Assembly: GCA_049700035.1 (NCBI GenBank)
Contig: JBNAWC010000010.1
Span: 1 to 33,017 of the forward strand
Origin: JAVZLQ01 sp049700035
GTDB lineage: Archaea > Thermoproteota > Bathyarchaeia > Bathyarchaeales > Bathycorpusculaceae
Direction of reading: 5' to 3'
DNA: 33,017 bases
Shown here in pieces: positions 7,789-17,244 of the stretch. The notes beneath the pieces were generated by a model. The model was not told where the DNA came from and made no database searches. It saw only the letters and a program-made list of their open reading frames with translations. Numbering within the stretch: position 1 is the first letter of the stretch; each line of letters opens with the position of its first letter. The position numbers and the translations under genes are program-made.

Positions 7789-8562
7789 TCATAACGCTCC
7801 TTTAAACAAGTCTTCCCCACTTGAAATTTGAAGCTCTTTTATGCTACAGTTTTCAGAAAACTCGACAAAATCTTTAAGCCCCTTAAATATCACGACTGGC
7901 CTCGCCTCCTTAGCTTGACCCATAAGAAGCTCTGCAGCCGCAGCAATTTCGTCAACAACTGCAACATTTTTTACCTTTAAGGTTTGACCGAAAAGGTCTT
8001 CCTTCCCCCTGTAATCTTTAAATGGCTTTATTCCAGCAATGCCTATGGCAAAATTAACTTGCCCACGTCTAAAAGGACGGCTGTAGGTGTCGCATATTAT
8101 TACGGCGACATTTTTGCCAGTCAATCTTCTAATTTCTCTGCGACATTTCTCAGCGGAAGCATCCGGGTTTTCTGGGAGAAGTGCAAATTTGCCAATACCT
8201 TCAACGTTTGATTTATCTATTCCAGCGTTTATGCATACTAGTCCGCGTTTGTCCCTTACAAGTAGAATTTCTTGGGTTGCTTTCAGCAAATTTTCGGTTT
8301 CTCCTAAAACGAGTTCAACGAATCTTGGGCTCTTGCCAGTTTTCCTCGCAATTTTGAAAGCCCTTTCAGACGGAAGAACATTTTTAAGTGTGACAACACG
8401 GTTTTCTGCCTTTGAGAAAATTTTTTGCGCAACAACTATTATGTCACCGTCATCGATTTTTAAGCCGTTTTTATGCGCTGTTTTGAAAATTAATTCAGCT
8501 ATGTTGTCTCCTGGGCTTACTAATGGGAAATTTTCTAGTGCAAATGCCACGAAATTTTTCAA
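7789..8562 (-). CDS. cofE: Coenzyme F420-0:L-glutamate ligase
   Basis: CofE adds gamma-linked glutamates to F420-0 using GTP, finishing the deazaflavin cofactor F420 in the cytoplasm. The 257-residue length fits archaeal CofE. Recognisable blocks: GDIIVVAQKIFSKAE, RDKRGLVCINAGIDKSNV, the signature DTYSRPFRRGQVNFAIGIAG, GKEDLFGQTLK and VVDEIAAAAELLMGQ, which carry GTP/metal-binding residues. Start choice: an ATG at 8583 is in frame, but GGAGG lies 7 bases before a TTG at 8562, giving KNFVAFALENFPLVSPGDN, which aligns better with the family; the ATG version would place the SD inside the gene. The gene implies F420-dependent redox metabolism. No other F420 gene is in the window. Confidence 0.93.
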   Translation of the reverse strand: MKNFVAFALENFPLVSPGDNIAELIFKTAHKNGLKIDDGDIIVVAQKIFSKAENRVVTLKNVLPSERAFKIARKTGKSPRFVELVLGETENLLKATQEILLVRDKRGLVCINAGIDKSNVEGIGKFALLPENPDASAEKCRREIRRLTGKNVAVIICDTYSRPFRRGQVNFAIGIAGIKPFKDYRGKEDLFGQTLKVKNVAVVDEIAAAAELLMGQAKEARPVVIFKGLKDFVEFSENCSIKELQISSGEDLFKGAL

Positions 8563-8710
8563 ACAGTTTCCTCCGCCGTTCATGTTTGCTAATGCCCTTT
8601 TGTTATGTTTCTTCCCTATTTACTAACTTTTTGTCATAATTTGATGCATGAATTTTGAAGTTTTATTCCGAATTCATAACGTTTAAACTAACACAACCCA
8701 GAAGGATACT

Positions 8711-11209
8711 GTGAACTCGAAAGCGATGGATGTATCTAACATGAAAAACAAGATTAGAACAGTAGCCACCTTACTAACAATTATTTTTAGCATGCTTAAC
8801 GTTAATTCTCTAATTTTACACTGCGGAGCGAACGGCACTTACGTGGAAGGCCCAATAACAAGGGATACGCTTTGGACCCTTTTAGACAGCCCCATCATAA
8901 TTGCAAATAACGTCACTGTTTACGCGGGCGTAACATTGACAATTGAGCCAGGTGTTGAAGTTAGGTTTGGTGGAGAATTTTCATTATTTGTTTCTGGAAA
9001 GTTAAGCGCCGTTGGAACAGTTGAAAAGCCAATAACTTTCACCTCAAACAAGGAACAGAAAGGCGTAGGAGATTGGGGTTCCATAGTTTTTAACGGTGCT
9101 GAAAAATCCACGCTAACAAACTGTTTTGTTTCATACGGTAAAGACGCTATAATAGTGGAGAATGGCAACGTGGAAATTAAGAATTCTTCCATACTTTTAT
9201 CAGAAAATGGGATAGTAGCGGTAAATGGAATTTTAAACATTCAAAACTTTATTGTTAATTTCTGCACCAAAAACGGGATAAACATAACAGACAGCGTTTC
9301 CAACATTCAAAATGGTTACGTTTCTAACAGCGGTGAAAATGGCATATTTATCGCTGGAGATGGACAAACCTCAATAGTAGATACGACGCTGCTTGGAAAT
9401 GTTAATGGAATTCTCTTAACTGGAGAAAGCATCTCAAACGTTAACATAACACGAAGCATTATTTCAGCAAGTACCCAGAATGGCATACTAATTGAAGCAG
9501 AAAGCCACACAAACATAAACATTTTTGACAACATCATATCCTCAAACAATGTGGGATTTTACATTTCAACTTCAACAGGCACCTACCTAACTAATAATTC
9601 CATATCGTATAACAAAGTGGGTGCATTATACACTAACGGAAACCACATCGCAGAGTACAATGACATATACGGCAATGAAGTTGGAATGAGCATCGAAACA
9701 AGCGGTGAATATCCTACTAACGTTAACGCAGAACATAACTATTGGGGAGACCCAACTGGACCAAATCATGAATCGCTTAATCCCTTCGGGAAAGGCGACA
9801 AAGTTGGCGGAAACGGCGCAGACATAGATTTCATACCATACTTAACAAAGCCCATAAAGCAAATCAACACGCCGCCCACTGCGAATCTGCTGACAGATAG
9901 AATTTGGGTTCAGCCAAACTCCGCTGTAATGTTCTATGCAACAAACTCACATGACGACGACGGATATGTCTATCAACATTACATTGATTTTGGAGACGGT
10001 AGCAATAGCGGTTGGACAACATTATCAGTTTTCTCCCACAATTACGTTTCTACGGGCAATTATAGCGTGAGCCTATTGGTTGTGGATGATTATGGGGCAG
10101 TAAGTTCTGCTGCAACTGCGACCATTTACGTAAGGGATGCACTTCAACCATTACATGTTAATCTTGAACTAAGTAACACGAGGACTTTTGAAAAAGGAAA
10201 CGTCAACATAACAGTTTACGTGACGAATGGGACGAGCCCAGTTGCAGACGCAACAGTAACATTGTTCCCGTTAGTTGGAGGAGAATTTAATGTTTCAACT
10301 GGACAAACAGACGAAACGGGCTATTTCAACACAACGTTTACGGCTCCATTTATAGGCAACGCTGAAAAAGATTACATTAGAATTGTAGCAACCGCATCCA
10401 CAAACGGATTGAACTACGCTGACGGTTCAGATTACGAGTATCTGGAAGTTTGGCGGGCAACTGGAATAGTAGAGCCTGGAACACTTGCTGTCCAGATAAT
10501 TCCAGAGTCTCCGCAGACTTTCTCTGGAGCACAATTAGGTCTAACAGTGCGTGTGATGGAATATGACATGAGTCCAGTTGAAGGAGCACAAGTTGCACTA
10601 GAAACATCAAACGGCAACCTCTCTAAGACCTATGACATAACAGACATCAATGGTGAAGTGGCTCTCAATTTTACAGCGCCAATAGTCAGTGAACAAGTAA
10701 ACTTTACAATTGTGGCAAACGCTACAAAGGCTGGGTATAACACTGGACAAAGTCAAACTATCATAACTGTTAATCCTCATACGTTTAACATAGAGATAAT
10801 AACGCAGACCGTTGAATCGGAGAAAAGCACACTTGTCACGGTTATTGTTAGGTGCGGTGAAGATTCTTCGTTAGTTGAGGGCGCAAACGTTATAATGCAA
10901 ACATACTCTGGCACATTCGTTCCAACCACAAACATTACAGGGTCTGACGGTGAGTGCACCTTCACTTATAACGCACCACAAACGACGATTGAGTTGACAG
11001 TGGGCATACGCGCGAACGTCAGTAAAGATGGGTATGCAAGCGCGTCCAGTGAGACAACGATTTTGGTTGTTCCAGCAAAGGCTGAGGGATGGTCTTGGAT
11101 GACTTTGCTTTGGATTATTATTCCAGTGATTATCGCCGTAATCGTTGTGGTTCTGATTAAGTTGAAGGTTATTGAAGTTTCGGTTGAAGAGGGAGAAGAG
11201 GAACGTTAG
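8711..11209 (+). CDS. Large surface adhesin-like protein: beta-helix, PKD and Ig-like repeats, C-terminal anchor
   Basis: An 832-residue exported protein. An N-terminal hydrophobic signal (about 15-36) is followed by a right-handed parallel beta-helix region (about 55-380) built of short repeats such as NGIxI and NNSISYNKVG, ending with EHNYWGDPTGP, typical of NosD/PbH1 proteins. Then come a PKD domain (about 387-475; TNSHDDDGYV, DFGDG, VVDDYGAVSS), three Big-1/invasin-like Ig domains (about 482-582, 592-688, 690-787, each with a GYFNTTFTAP-like turn), a membrane helix (795-818) and an acidic tail. Many N-X-S/T sequons suggest glycosylation. The start is GTG 8711 after a weak AAGGA; ATGs at 8726 and 8741 are in frame. 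It sits directly before the pilus operon but has its own upstream region. It looks like a cell-anchored adhesin or sheath protein working beside the pilus; that link is inferred from position. Confidence 0.82.
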   Translation: MNSKAMDVSNMKNKIRTVATLLTIIFSMLNVNSLILHCGANGTYVEGPITRDTLWTLLDSPIIIANNVTVYAGVTLTIEPGVEVRFGGEFSLFVSGKLSAVGTVEKPITFTSNKEQKGVGDWGSIVFNGAEKSTLTNCFVSYGKDAIIVENGNVEIKNSSILLSENGIVAVNGILNIQNFIVNFCTKNGINITDSVSNIQNGYVSNSGENGIFIAGDGQTSIVDTTLLGNVNGILLTGESISNVNITRSIISASTQNGILIEAESHTNINIFDNIISSNNVGFYISTSTGTYLTNNSISYNKVGALYTNGNHIAEYNDIYGNEVGMSIETSGEYPTNVNAEHNYWGDPTGPNHESLNPFGKGDKVGGNGADIDFIPYLTKPIKQINTPPTANLLTDRIWVQPNSAVMFYATNSHDDDGYVYQHYIDFGDGSNSGWTTLSVFSHNYVSTGNYSVSLLVVDDYGAVSSAATATIYVRDALQPLHVNLELSNTRTFEKGNVNITVYVTNGTSPVADATVTLFPLVGGEFNVSTGQTDETGYFNTTFTAPFIGNAEKDYIRIVATASTNGLNYADGSDYEYLEVWRATGIVEPGTLAVQIIPESPQTFSGAQLGLTVRVMEYDMSPVEGAQVALETSNGNLSKTYDITDINGEVALNFTAPIVSEQVNFTIVANATKAGYNTGQSQTIITVNPHTFNIEIITQTVESEKSTLVTVIVRCGEDSSLVEGANVIMQTYSGTFVPTTNITGSDGECTFTYNAPQTTIELTVGIRANVSKDGYASASSETTILVVPAKAEGWSWMTLLWIIIPVIIAVIVVVLIKLKVIEVSVEEGEEER

Positions 11210-11231
11210 GACAGTCATGTTTAGCAAGACG

Positions 11232-11282
11232 TAATATTTAATAGACCGTATATATATCAAATAATGAATAGGAGAAAAGTCG
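11232..11282 (+). promoter_or_regulatory. Promoter and SD of the pilus operon
   Basis: Two TATA-like boxes lie before the ATPase start: TAATATTTAATA (11232-11243) and TATATATAT (11249-11257). The first, with a start site about 25 bases on, would give a leader containing the SD AGGAG (11270-11274), 8 bases before the ATG at 11283. The 73-base gap after the adhesin stop makes this the probable start of the ATPase-to-20965 transcript. Confidence 0.5.
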
Positions 11283-12911
11283 ATGCCGAAATTACAGCTT
11301 AAACAGACTTTAACGAAGCTGAAGAAGGTGCGAATTAAGTTTGCGTTCAAGAAGCGCGCGCAGGTAGTTGTGCCACCGCCTCCACCAAAGCCTGTTCCGC
11401 GTGGGTTTAAGGTTGTCGAAAAGTATCCGCTTTACGAGCCGTTTGCGCATGCTGCAATTGTGCAGAACCCAAAAACTGGAGAATACAAGTATATCCTAGA
11501 CGAGTTGCAGTTGGACCCGCTTGAAAGAAGCGTCTATAACCGCATACTGGAAATTCTCCTAGCCGAAATAGAGTCGCCAAAAGAGGAAATTGTCGACCCG
11601 AGAAGGTTCTTCGCAGAAGAAGCCAAAAAAATTGTTGACAAATACCGCATAAGCTTGGGTTGGCTGCCAGATGTTTCGTGGTACAAGATTTTGTACCATG
11701 CTGAAAGAGATCTTGTTGGCTTCGGCAGGATAGACCCGTTCATGCGAGACCCAAACATTGAGGATATTTCATGCGACGGTGTAAACAAGCCAGTATATGT
11801 TTGGCATCGAAATTACGAAAGCATAGAAACGAATGTTGAGTTCGAGAATGATGAAGAACTTGACAACATGGTTGTGAAATTAGTCCACATGGCTGGAAAA
11901 CATGTAAGCTCAGCCTTCCCAGTCGTAGATGCCTCGCTACCAGGAAAACATAGGCTCGCAGTTTGTTACCGACGCGAAGTTACGCCATTCGGAACAGCAT
12001 TTACAATTAGAAAGTTCAGAGAAGACCCATACTCAATAATCGACTTGATAAACCTTGGCACGTTCTCGGAGGAGATGGCTGCCTACTTCTGGCTATGCTT
12101 AGAACATAGGTCTTCAATAATGGTTTTGGGTGGAACAGCTGCTGGAAAAACAACAGCGCTAAACGCTTTGGCATGCTTGATTAAGCCTGGAAGTAAAATA
12201 ATCACCATAGAAGAGACTGCTGAGCTTAACCTGCCACATGAAAACTGGGTTTCACTAATCGCCAGACAAAGCTATGGACTTGGAGGAAGCACTGTAGGCG
12301 AAGTTACACTTTTCGACCTCGTTAAGACGTCAATGAGGCACAGACCAGACATACTCATAGTCGGAGAGGTTAGAGGTCAAGAAGCTTACGTGCTTTTCCA
12401 GGCGTTGGCTACTGGACACGGTGGCATGTGCACAATGCACGCTGAGAACCTTGACTCGGCAATAAAGCGTTTAACGCAAAAGCCCATGGACATTTCGCCA
12501 GCCTACATACCGTTAATGAATATTGTTTTGTCAATTCAGCGTGTGCACTTAATTAAAGGCGCTGAAAAGAAAGCGTACAGACGCGTTATGAATGTTAACG
12601 AGATTGCAGACTACAACGATTACAAGTGCGTTTTCAAATGGCATCCAGTGAAAGACAGTCATTTACCAGCTTTTGACAAAAGCATAATGCTTTCCACAAT
12701 CTCGGAGAAAACGGGCTTAACAAAGAAGGAGATTCTCGAGGAAATAAATAGACGCAAAGATGTATTGCACTGGATGAGGGAACGCAACATAAGAAGTTAC
12801 AAGGATGTTGCTGCGATTATTGCGGAGTACTACGCGAGACCAAAGCAATTCTATGAGAAGGTTGTTGCTGGAGAAGAGGTGAAAGCAATTGCAACTTCTA
12901 AGAACCCTTGA
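11283..12911 (+). CDS. Type IV pilus/archaellum-type secretion ATPase (TadA/FlaI/VirB11 family)
   Basis: A 542-residue hexameric motor ATPase that powers pilin assembly from the cytoplasmic side. The N-terminal region has a basic segment, a VVVPPPPPKPVPRGF proline run and a FlaI-like YPLYEPFAHAAI block. The ATPase core has Walker A GGTAAGKT (283-290, K289), an Asp/Glu box IITIEETAEL (306-315), Walker B-like DILIVGEVRG (356-365, E362) and a His box TGHGGMCTMHAE (377-388). The start ATG has AGGAG 8 bases upstream. The gene overlaps the platform gene by 23 bases, so they are coupled. Gene order ATPase-platform-pilins matches archaeal Tad-like and adhesive pilus loci rather than archaellum loci, since no ArlCDEFGH or archaellin cluster is seen. 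Confidence 0.93.
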   Translation: MPKLQLKQTLTKLKKVRIKFAFKKRAQVVVPPPPPKPVPRGFKVVEKYPLYEPFAHAAIVQNPKTGEYKYILDELQLDPLERSVYNRILEILLAEIESPKEEIVDPRRFFAEEAKKIVDKYRISLGWLPDVSWYKILYHAERDLVGFGRIDPFMRDPNIEDISCDGVNKPVYVWHRNYESIETNVEFENDEELDNMVVKLVHMAGKHVSSAFPVVDASLPGKHRLAVCYRREVTPFGTAFTIRKFREDPYSIIDLINLGTFSEEMAAYFWLCLEHRSSIMVLGGTAAGKTTALNALACLIKPGSKIITIEETAELNLPHENWVSLIARQSYGLGGSTVGEVTLFDLVKTSMRHRPDILIVGEVRGQEAYVLFQALATGHGGMCTMHAENLDSAIKRLTQKPMDISPAYIPLMNIVLSIQRVHLIKGAEKKAYRRVMNVNEIADYNDYKCVFKWHPVKDSHLPAFDKSIMLSTISEKTGLTKKEILEEINRRKDVLHWMRERNIRSYKDVAAIIAEYYARPKQFYEKVVAGEEVKAIATSKNP

Positions 12912-14595
12912 GGCATGGTCCTTCCGACTTTTCGGGAGGATGGCGCCATCTTTTCTGAAGAACGTTTTTGAGTTTAAGGACTATTTGGAAAAGGCTAGAA
13001 TAAAGATTTACCCAGAAACATACGTTTCAATGATGTTCTTCTTGGCAGTACTCACAATTCCAGTTTCAATAGTCTCCATCATAATACTCTACTTTTACGG
13101 TTTCCTGCCAGTAATATTCTTAATCCCAATGCCATTCTACATAATGATAGGATTCATCCTAATACCCATGTCAAAGGCAAGCGACCGAGCGGCAAACCTT
13201 GAAAGAGAAATGCCCTTCGCAGCCGCTTACATCAGCGTTATGGCTTCTGGCGGCATAGCCCCATACACGAGTTTTAAACGGCTTTCTGAAGTTGAACTTA
13301 TGCCCGCCATGAGAAGCGAAGCAAAAGAAATAATGAAGGACGTGGAAATTTTTGGCATAGACCCGCTGACAGCGATAGAAAATGCAGCAAAGAAAAACCC
13401 GCTTGACGTTTTCAAAGATTTCTTGTCGGGTTATGCGTCCACGGTAATCATAGGCGGCGACATTGGACACTTCTTGGAAAGGAAGGCTGAAGACATTTTT
13501 AAGACTAGGGCTATGCGTGTTAAGGCTGCAGCTGAAAGGCTTGGAATGCTCCTAGAAACCTTCATAATCGTCATGGTTTTGATGTCGCTGTGCTTCTACA
13601 TATTGTTCAGCGTGGAATCCATGTACTCAACTGGCATATCAATGGGTTCTGGAATGATTCTATACACATATTTGTTTACGCCCATGCTTTCATTCGTCTT
13701 CATATACCTAGCGCACAGCATGCAGCCCAAAACGCCAGTTGTTGAAACACGCCCCTACAAGGTTTTCGGAGTTTGCAGCGTAATAGCCATCATAATATTC
13801 CTCCTATTAACCAACTTTATGGGATACGTGGAAATCTCATTCCTCAGCCCAATTCAATCATTTATAGAATTGCCGACAGCCGTGGCCATAGCCCTATTCA
13901 TTGCAACAGCACCAGCCGCAATCGTGCACAGCAAATTATCGCAAAAAAGAAACAGCATCGAACAGGGCATCAACAGCTTTTTGAGAGACTTAACAGAGGT
14001 CAGAAAGACTGGCTTATCCCCAGAAAAGTGCATCGAGAGCCTTTCAAAACGCGATTATGGAGAATTTACCAAAGAACTGCGTAAGATAAGTTCTGAACTT
14101 TCATGGGGGGTTCCCGTTAGAAAGGTTATCATGGATTTTGTGAAGCGTGTGCGGAGCTGGATGACTCAGATAGTAATGTACTTGCTCGTTGAAACAATCG
14201 ACGTGGGCGGCGGAACCATTGCAATGATTGAATCTTTGACTAGGTTTAACAATCTAACACAGGAAGTTGAGAAGGAAAAGAAGATGGCTGTACGCCCATA
14301 CATACTCACGCCCTACTTCTCCGCGATACTGCTTGTCGCAACAACAACAATGATGCTAGGGTTCACGCAAGGAACCATAAACGTGGCAGAAATCAACAAG
14401 ACGGATGAGGCAAGCCTAAACCAAATGAGAATTCTATTCACCACTTCTGCGATTTTCCACAGCTACTTGATAGGTTTGGTTGGAGGTAAAATAAGCGAAG
14501 AATCTATTGCTGCTGGATTCAAGCATGCAGCGATTCTAGTTGTAATAGCTGCTTTGGCGGCGCAGCTCGTGCCCATGTTTATAAAGTTTGGATAG
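12889..14595 (+). CDS. Pilus assembly platform membrane protein with two T2SF domains (TadC/FlaJ-like)
   Basis: A 568-residue polytopic inner component of the pilus machine that couples the ATPase to pilin insertion. There are about nine hydrophobic helices: roughly 45-68, 71-95, 222-245, 256-276, 292-311, 327-347, 475-497, 514-533 and 546-565. Two cytoplasmic T2SF regions are visible at about 105-220 (EREMPFAAAYISVMASGGI) and 357-470 (SFLRDLTEVRKTGLSPEKC), the duplicated layout of archaeal FlaJ/TadC proteins. The start is TTG 12889 with GAGGTGA 6 bases upstream, inside the ATPase gene. A 23-base overlap ties expression to the motor. Confidence 0.9.
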   Translation: MQLLRTLEAWSFRLFGRMAPSFLKNVFEFKDYLEKARIKIYPETYVSMMFFLAVLTIPVSIVSIIILYFYGFLPVIFLIPMPFYIMIGFILIPMSKASDRAANLEREMPFAAAYISVMASGGIAPYTSFKRLSEVELMPAMRSEAKEIMKDVEIFGIDPLTAIENAAKKNPLDVFKDFLSGYASTVIIGGDIGHFLERKAEDIFKTRAMRVKAAAERLGMLLETFIIVMVLMSLCFYILFSVESMYSTGISMGSGMILYTYLFTPMLSFVFIYLAHSMQPKTPVVETRPYKVFGVCSVIAIIIFLLLTNFMGYVEISFLSPIQSFIELPTAVAIALFIATAPAAIVHSKLSQKRNSIEQGINSFLRDLTEVRKTGLSPEKCIESLSKRDYGEFTKELRKISSELSWGVPVRKVIMDFVKRVRSWMTQIVMYLLVETIDVGGGTIAMIESLTRFNNLTQEVEKEKKMAVRPYILTPYFSAILLVATTTMMLGFTQGTINVAEINKTDEASLNQMRILFTTSAIFHSYLIGLVGGKISEESIAAGFKHAAILVVIAALAAQLVPMFIKFG

Positions 14596-14603
14596 GGGGA
14601 GAA

Positions 14604-15467
14604 ATGGAGAAAAATCTATTCACGCTCAATTCCAAAATGGTAGGAGACAAGAGAGCGGTTAGTCCAGCCATTTCAACGGTAATATTGACAGGCGTCATCG
14701 TAGTTTTGCTTCTCGTAACAACTGTTTTTGCAAACAACTTCCTTGAGGCGCGGCTTGCCGAAAACGAGTTTAACGCCATGGAACAGTTCATGCAAACTGT
14801 TGGACTTCAGATAGATGATGTTGCTTGGACAGTTGGGCGGACGCAAACACTTCGTTATGCAAGCAGGTACGGTTATGTGAAATTTGAGTCTGCGGCGCTC
14901 AACTACACTATAGAGGTGAAGGTGGGTTCAAATTGGAAGCCTTTGGCAGCCATTTCTACAGGCATGATAATTTTTAATATGCCCATAAGCAAGTATTCGA
15001 TTTCCAATAATCACTTTAAGTTGATATTTCCATCAGAAAATTACTCCTTTCTTTTAGAGGGATCATCATCGCCTGTCGCTCGTGTTTTTGTGATTGAAAA
15101 ATTGACAATTCCTGGTGAGGACTACATAAGAATTACCGTTGTACCTATAATCCGCGTATTAAAGTCAACCGTGACTATGGGTTCAAACACAACAAATTAT
15201 GTCAAAATTTATCTTCCCGTTTTGAAAACTGGACAGAGTCCACGCCTCTCTCAGTCCATAACGATTACTGGACAAAATGTTTACAGAATGGCTGAAATAA
15301 ATGTTAACGAGGTTAGAGTTAATGTCACATTTCCAAATGCTGCTTTAGGTTTTACTTCAGAGTTCTTCAACTTTGAAAGGAATCCTGCTTCTTATGTGCC
15401 TGACAACTCTTCTGTTGTTGAGGTTTACCTCGCGGAGGTTCGTGTATATTTAGGTTTGCATGGTTAG
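14604..15467 (+). CDS. Pilin-like protein with archaeal class III signal peptide
   Basis: A 287-residue protein. The N-terminus ends in DKR followed by AVSPAISTVILTGVIVVLL, the classic archaeal pilin pattern (DUF1628-like): cleavage is predicted after R17, leaving a hydrophobic assembly helix (about 18-44). The ectodomain of about 240 residues, with NYT, NYS and other sequons, is longer than a typical archaeal major pilin, suggesting a minor or tip subunit. ATG 14604 follows the platform stop by 8 bases, with GGGGGAG just before it. It should be processed by the peptidase at 21591. Confidence 0.85.
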   Translation: MEKNLFTLNSKMVGDKRAVSPAISTVILTGVIVVLLLVTTVFANNFLEARLAENEFNAMEQFMQTVGLQIDDVAWTVGRTQTLRYASRYGYVKFESAALNYTIEVKVGSNWKPLAAISTGMIIFNMPISKYSISNNHFKLIFPSENYSFLLEGSSSPVARVFVIEKLTIPGEDYIRITVVPIIRVLKSTVTMGSNTTNYVKIYLPVLKTGQSPRLSQSITITGQNVYRMAEINVNEVRVNVTFPNAALGFTSEFFNFERNPASYVPDNSSVVEVYLAEVRVYLGLHG

Positions 15468-15479
15468 GGTGATCGTGGT

Positions 15480-15971
15480 ATGGCGCATATAGCAATAGAA
15501 TATGTCATCATGGTTCCAGTTTTGATTTTGCAGATTTTCCTCTTACCCTTAACGACAAACTGGATCATGAGTATGTGGACGGATAATCGTAGGACTCTTG
15601 CGCTTCAGGATGCAGCAAGCCATTTGGGAAGCACAATTCAGCAGTTGTACTTCACCTTAAATGAGGGGGAAATATTAAATGGGACTGTTACCCTTAAGTC
15701 GCCTGTTCCACCATTGATAGACAGTTTTCCATACGTTGGAAATGCGACGTTAAGAACAGCGTTGGATCCGATCTTAAACTCTAGCAAAATTTTGGAGTTA
15801 ACGTTAACTTTGCAGACGCTTGGGACAACTGTTCATACTTTGGTTATTTTGGGGCAAAATGTTGAGTGGCAAAACTCCACTTTTGTAAGTAATTCGTTGA
15901 ATGCTGGAATAAAAGCCGAAAAAATTGGAAGCGGGACGGATGCCTTGATAAGGCTTTCCTTCACGAGTTGA
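15480..15971 (+). CDS. TadE-like pseudopilin
   Basis: A 163-residue single-anchor protein starting MAHIAIEYVIMVPVLILQ. The motif A-I-E-Y-V-I-M-V-P is the TadE signature (compare A-V-E-F-A-L-V-L-P). If cleaved after A2, the Glu falls at position 5 of the mature protein, as in type IV pilins. The rest is a small extracellular domain with sequons (NGT, NAT, NSS, NST). ATG 15480 is 12 bases after the previous stop, with GGGTGATC just upstream. It supports calling the locus Tad-related. No basic residue precedes the hydrophobic stretch, so cleavage is uncertain. Confidence 0.72.
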   Translation: MAHIAIEYVIMVPVLILQIFLLPLTTNWIMSMWTDNRRTLALQDAASHLGSTIQQLYFTLNEGEILNGTVTLKSPVPPLIDSFPYVGNATLRTALDPILNSSKILELTLTLQTLGTTVHTLVILGQNVEWQNSTFVSNSLNAGIKAEKIGSGTDALIRLSFTS

Positions 15972-15987
15972 TGGAGATGATGGCGCC

Positions 15988-17241
15988 ATGACGGGTTCAA
16001 CTATAGATCACTTGGTTGCCACAATAGTTTTCCTAAGCGCCACACTGCTCTTCATAAGCCTATTCAATCAAACCATTCAAACAGCGGTTCTATATCAGCG
16101 CCACAGGTATTTAGCGACAAAATGCAGCGACCTACTAGACAACATGTTACTAAGCCCAGGAATCCCAGAGAACTGGGGAACAAGCAACTGTACGCCTCAC
16201 GGTTTTGGTTTACAAGATCCAATAGTTAGGCAATCTCCAACATTTGCTCAGTATAAGCTAAGTCCATTTTCACTTATGCGATTATGGTCTTTATCTGGGA
16301 TGCCCGTTTATTATCCGAAAACGGGGGAGTACTACAGTAACATAACAATGGGGTTTGGCAATTTCTTATTTGTTCCTTCAAGCGAGGCAATTAACTATTC
16401 CTTTGTAACGCGTTTGCTTGGGATAAATGGAACTTATGGTTTCCGATTGACCATAACTCCTATCGTAACAGTCTCAATTTCAAAAATGCAGTCTAATCCC
16501 TTAACTTTATCCGTGGATGTTAAAGGAGCAGGATTCCCGCTTCCAAATGCAATTGTAAGTTATTGCTTAATTACCGTTTTGCCCACTGGAGGCGAGCAAA
16601 ATTATCCATCTTTTACAACACTTTATGGAAGCGCACCTACAGACGCAAAAGGTTCAGCTCTTTTAAGTTTTTCCACAGTTGACGAAACGAAGCAATCGTA
16701 TGTATTGATTGTTTACGTCCATCATTGTGGATTAATCGGGACTGGCTACTATGAACACGTGTTATACAAGGAAAATTATGTAGTTCCATTCATCTCCAAT
16801 TTTGGAAACCAAAGCGGAGAGGTTTTGCTCGCACATAGCTGGGATGTTCATGGGGGAGACAATCCGGCAGCAATTACATATAATGCCACCTTGGTTTTGT
16901 TAACAGAAGATTTTACGCTACGTGAAATGCCACTAGGTGCAGGAAGAGTGGGACTATTAAACTACGGCAATGACCCACATACATACGAGAAAATCACAAT
17001 ACCCACATACAACCCAGGAATTTTAGTTGTTACTTACAGAAAGAGTGCAAATCCAAAAGATTCTGGTGTAATCCTGATGCCTTGGGGCTTAAGTGCACTG
17101 TCTTTCCCAGCTGTTTTCGGTGAGGATTCTTCTGGGAAGGAATGGGTTGCCACTGATATTCGCCAAGTGATAGTTGGAAACGTTGCCTATCAGGCTAAAC
17201 TTGAGTTGTGGAGTTTGGGTGGTTTTCAGGTGGTGGGCTAG
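15988..17241 (+). CDS. Large pilus-operon protein with N-terminal membrane anchor (1 of 3)
   Basis: A 417-residue protein with an N-terminal hydrophobic helix (IDHLVATIVFLSATLLFISLF, about 6-26) and an extracellular beta-rich body. A segment at about 165-250 (LTLSVDVKGAGFPLPNAIVSY) looks like an Ig/Big-type fold with 'plug' motifs as in the adhesin. No strong class III cleavage site is visible, though G3-S-T-I-D is possible. ATG 15988 lies 16 bases after the TadE-like stop; GGAG lies 12 bases before it. I recognise no named family. Position between pilin-like genes suggests a minor pilin or assembly partner. Confidence 0.75.
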   Translation: MTGSTIDHLVATIVFLSATLLFISLFNQTIQTAVLYQRHRYLATKCSDLLDNMLLSPGIPENWGTSNCTPHGFGLQDPIVRQSPTFAQYKLSPFSLMRLWSLSGMPVYYPKTGEYYSNITMGFGNFLFVPSSEAINYSFVTRLLGINGTYGFRLTITPIVTVSISKMQSNPLTLSVDVKGAGFPLPNAIVSYCLITVLPTGGEQNYPSFTTLYGSAPTDAKGSALLSFSTVDETKQSYVLIVYVHHCGLIGTGYYEHVLYKENYVVPFISNFGNQSGEVLLAHSWDVHGGDNPAAITYNATLVLLTEDFTLREMPLGAGRVGLLNYGNDPHTYEKITIPTYNPGILVVTYRKSANPKDSGVILMPWGLSALSFPAVFGEDSSGKEWVATDIRQVIVGNVAYQAKLELWSLGGFQVVG

Positions 17242-17244
17242 GCG

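Noticed and set aside
10871..11350. 159-codon minus-strand ORF across the end of the adhesin and start of the ATPase gene
   Set aside because: Antisense to two well-supported genes and the operon promoter; Cys/Asn-rich sequence with no domain.
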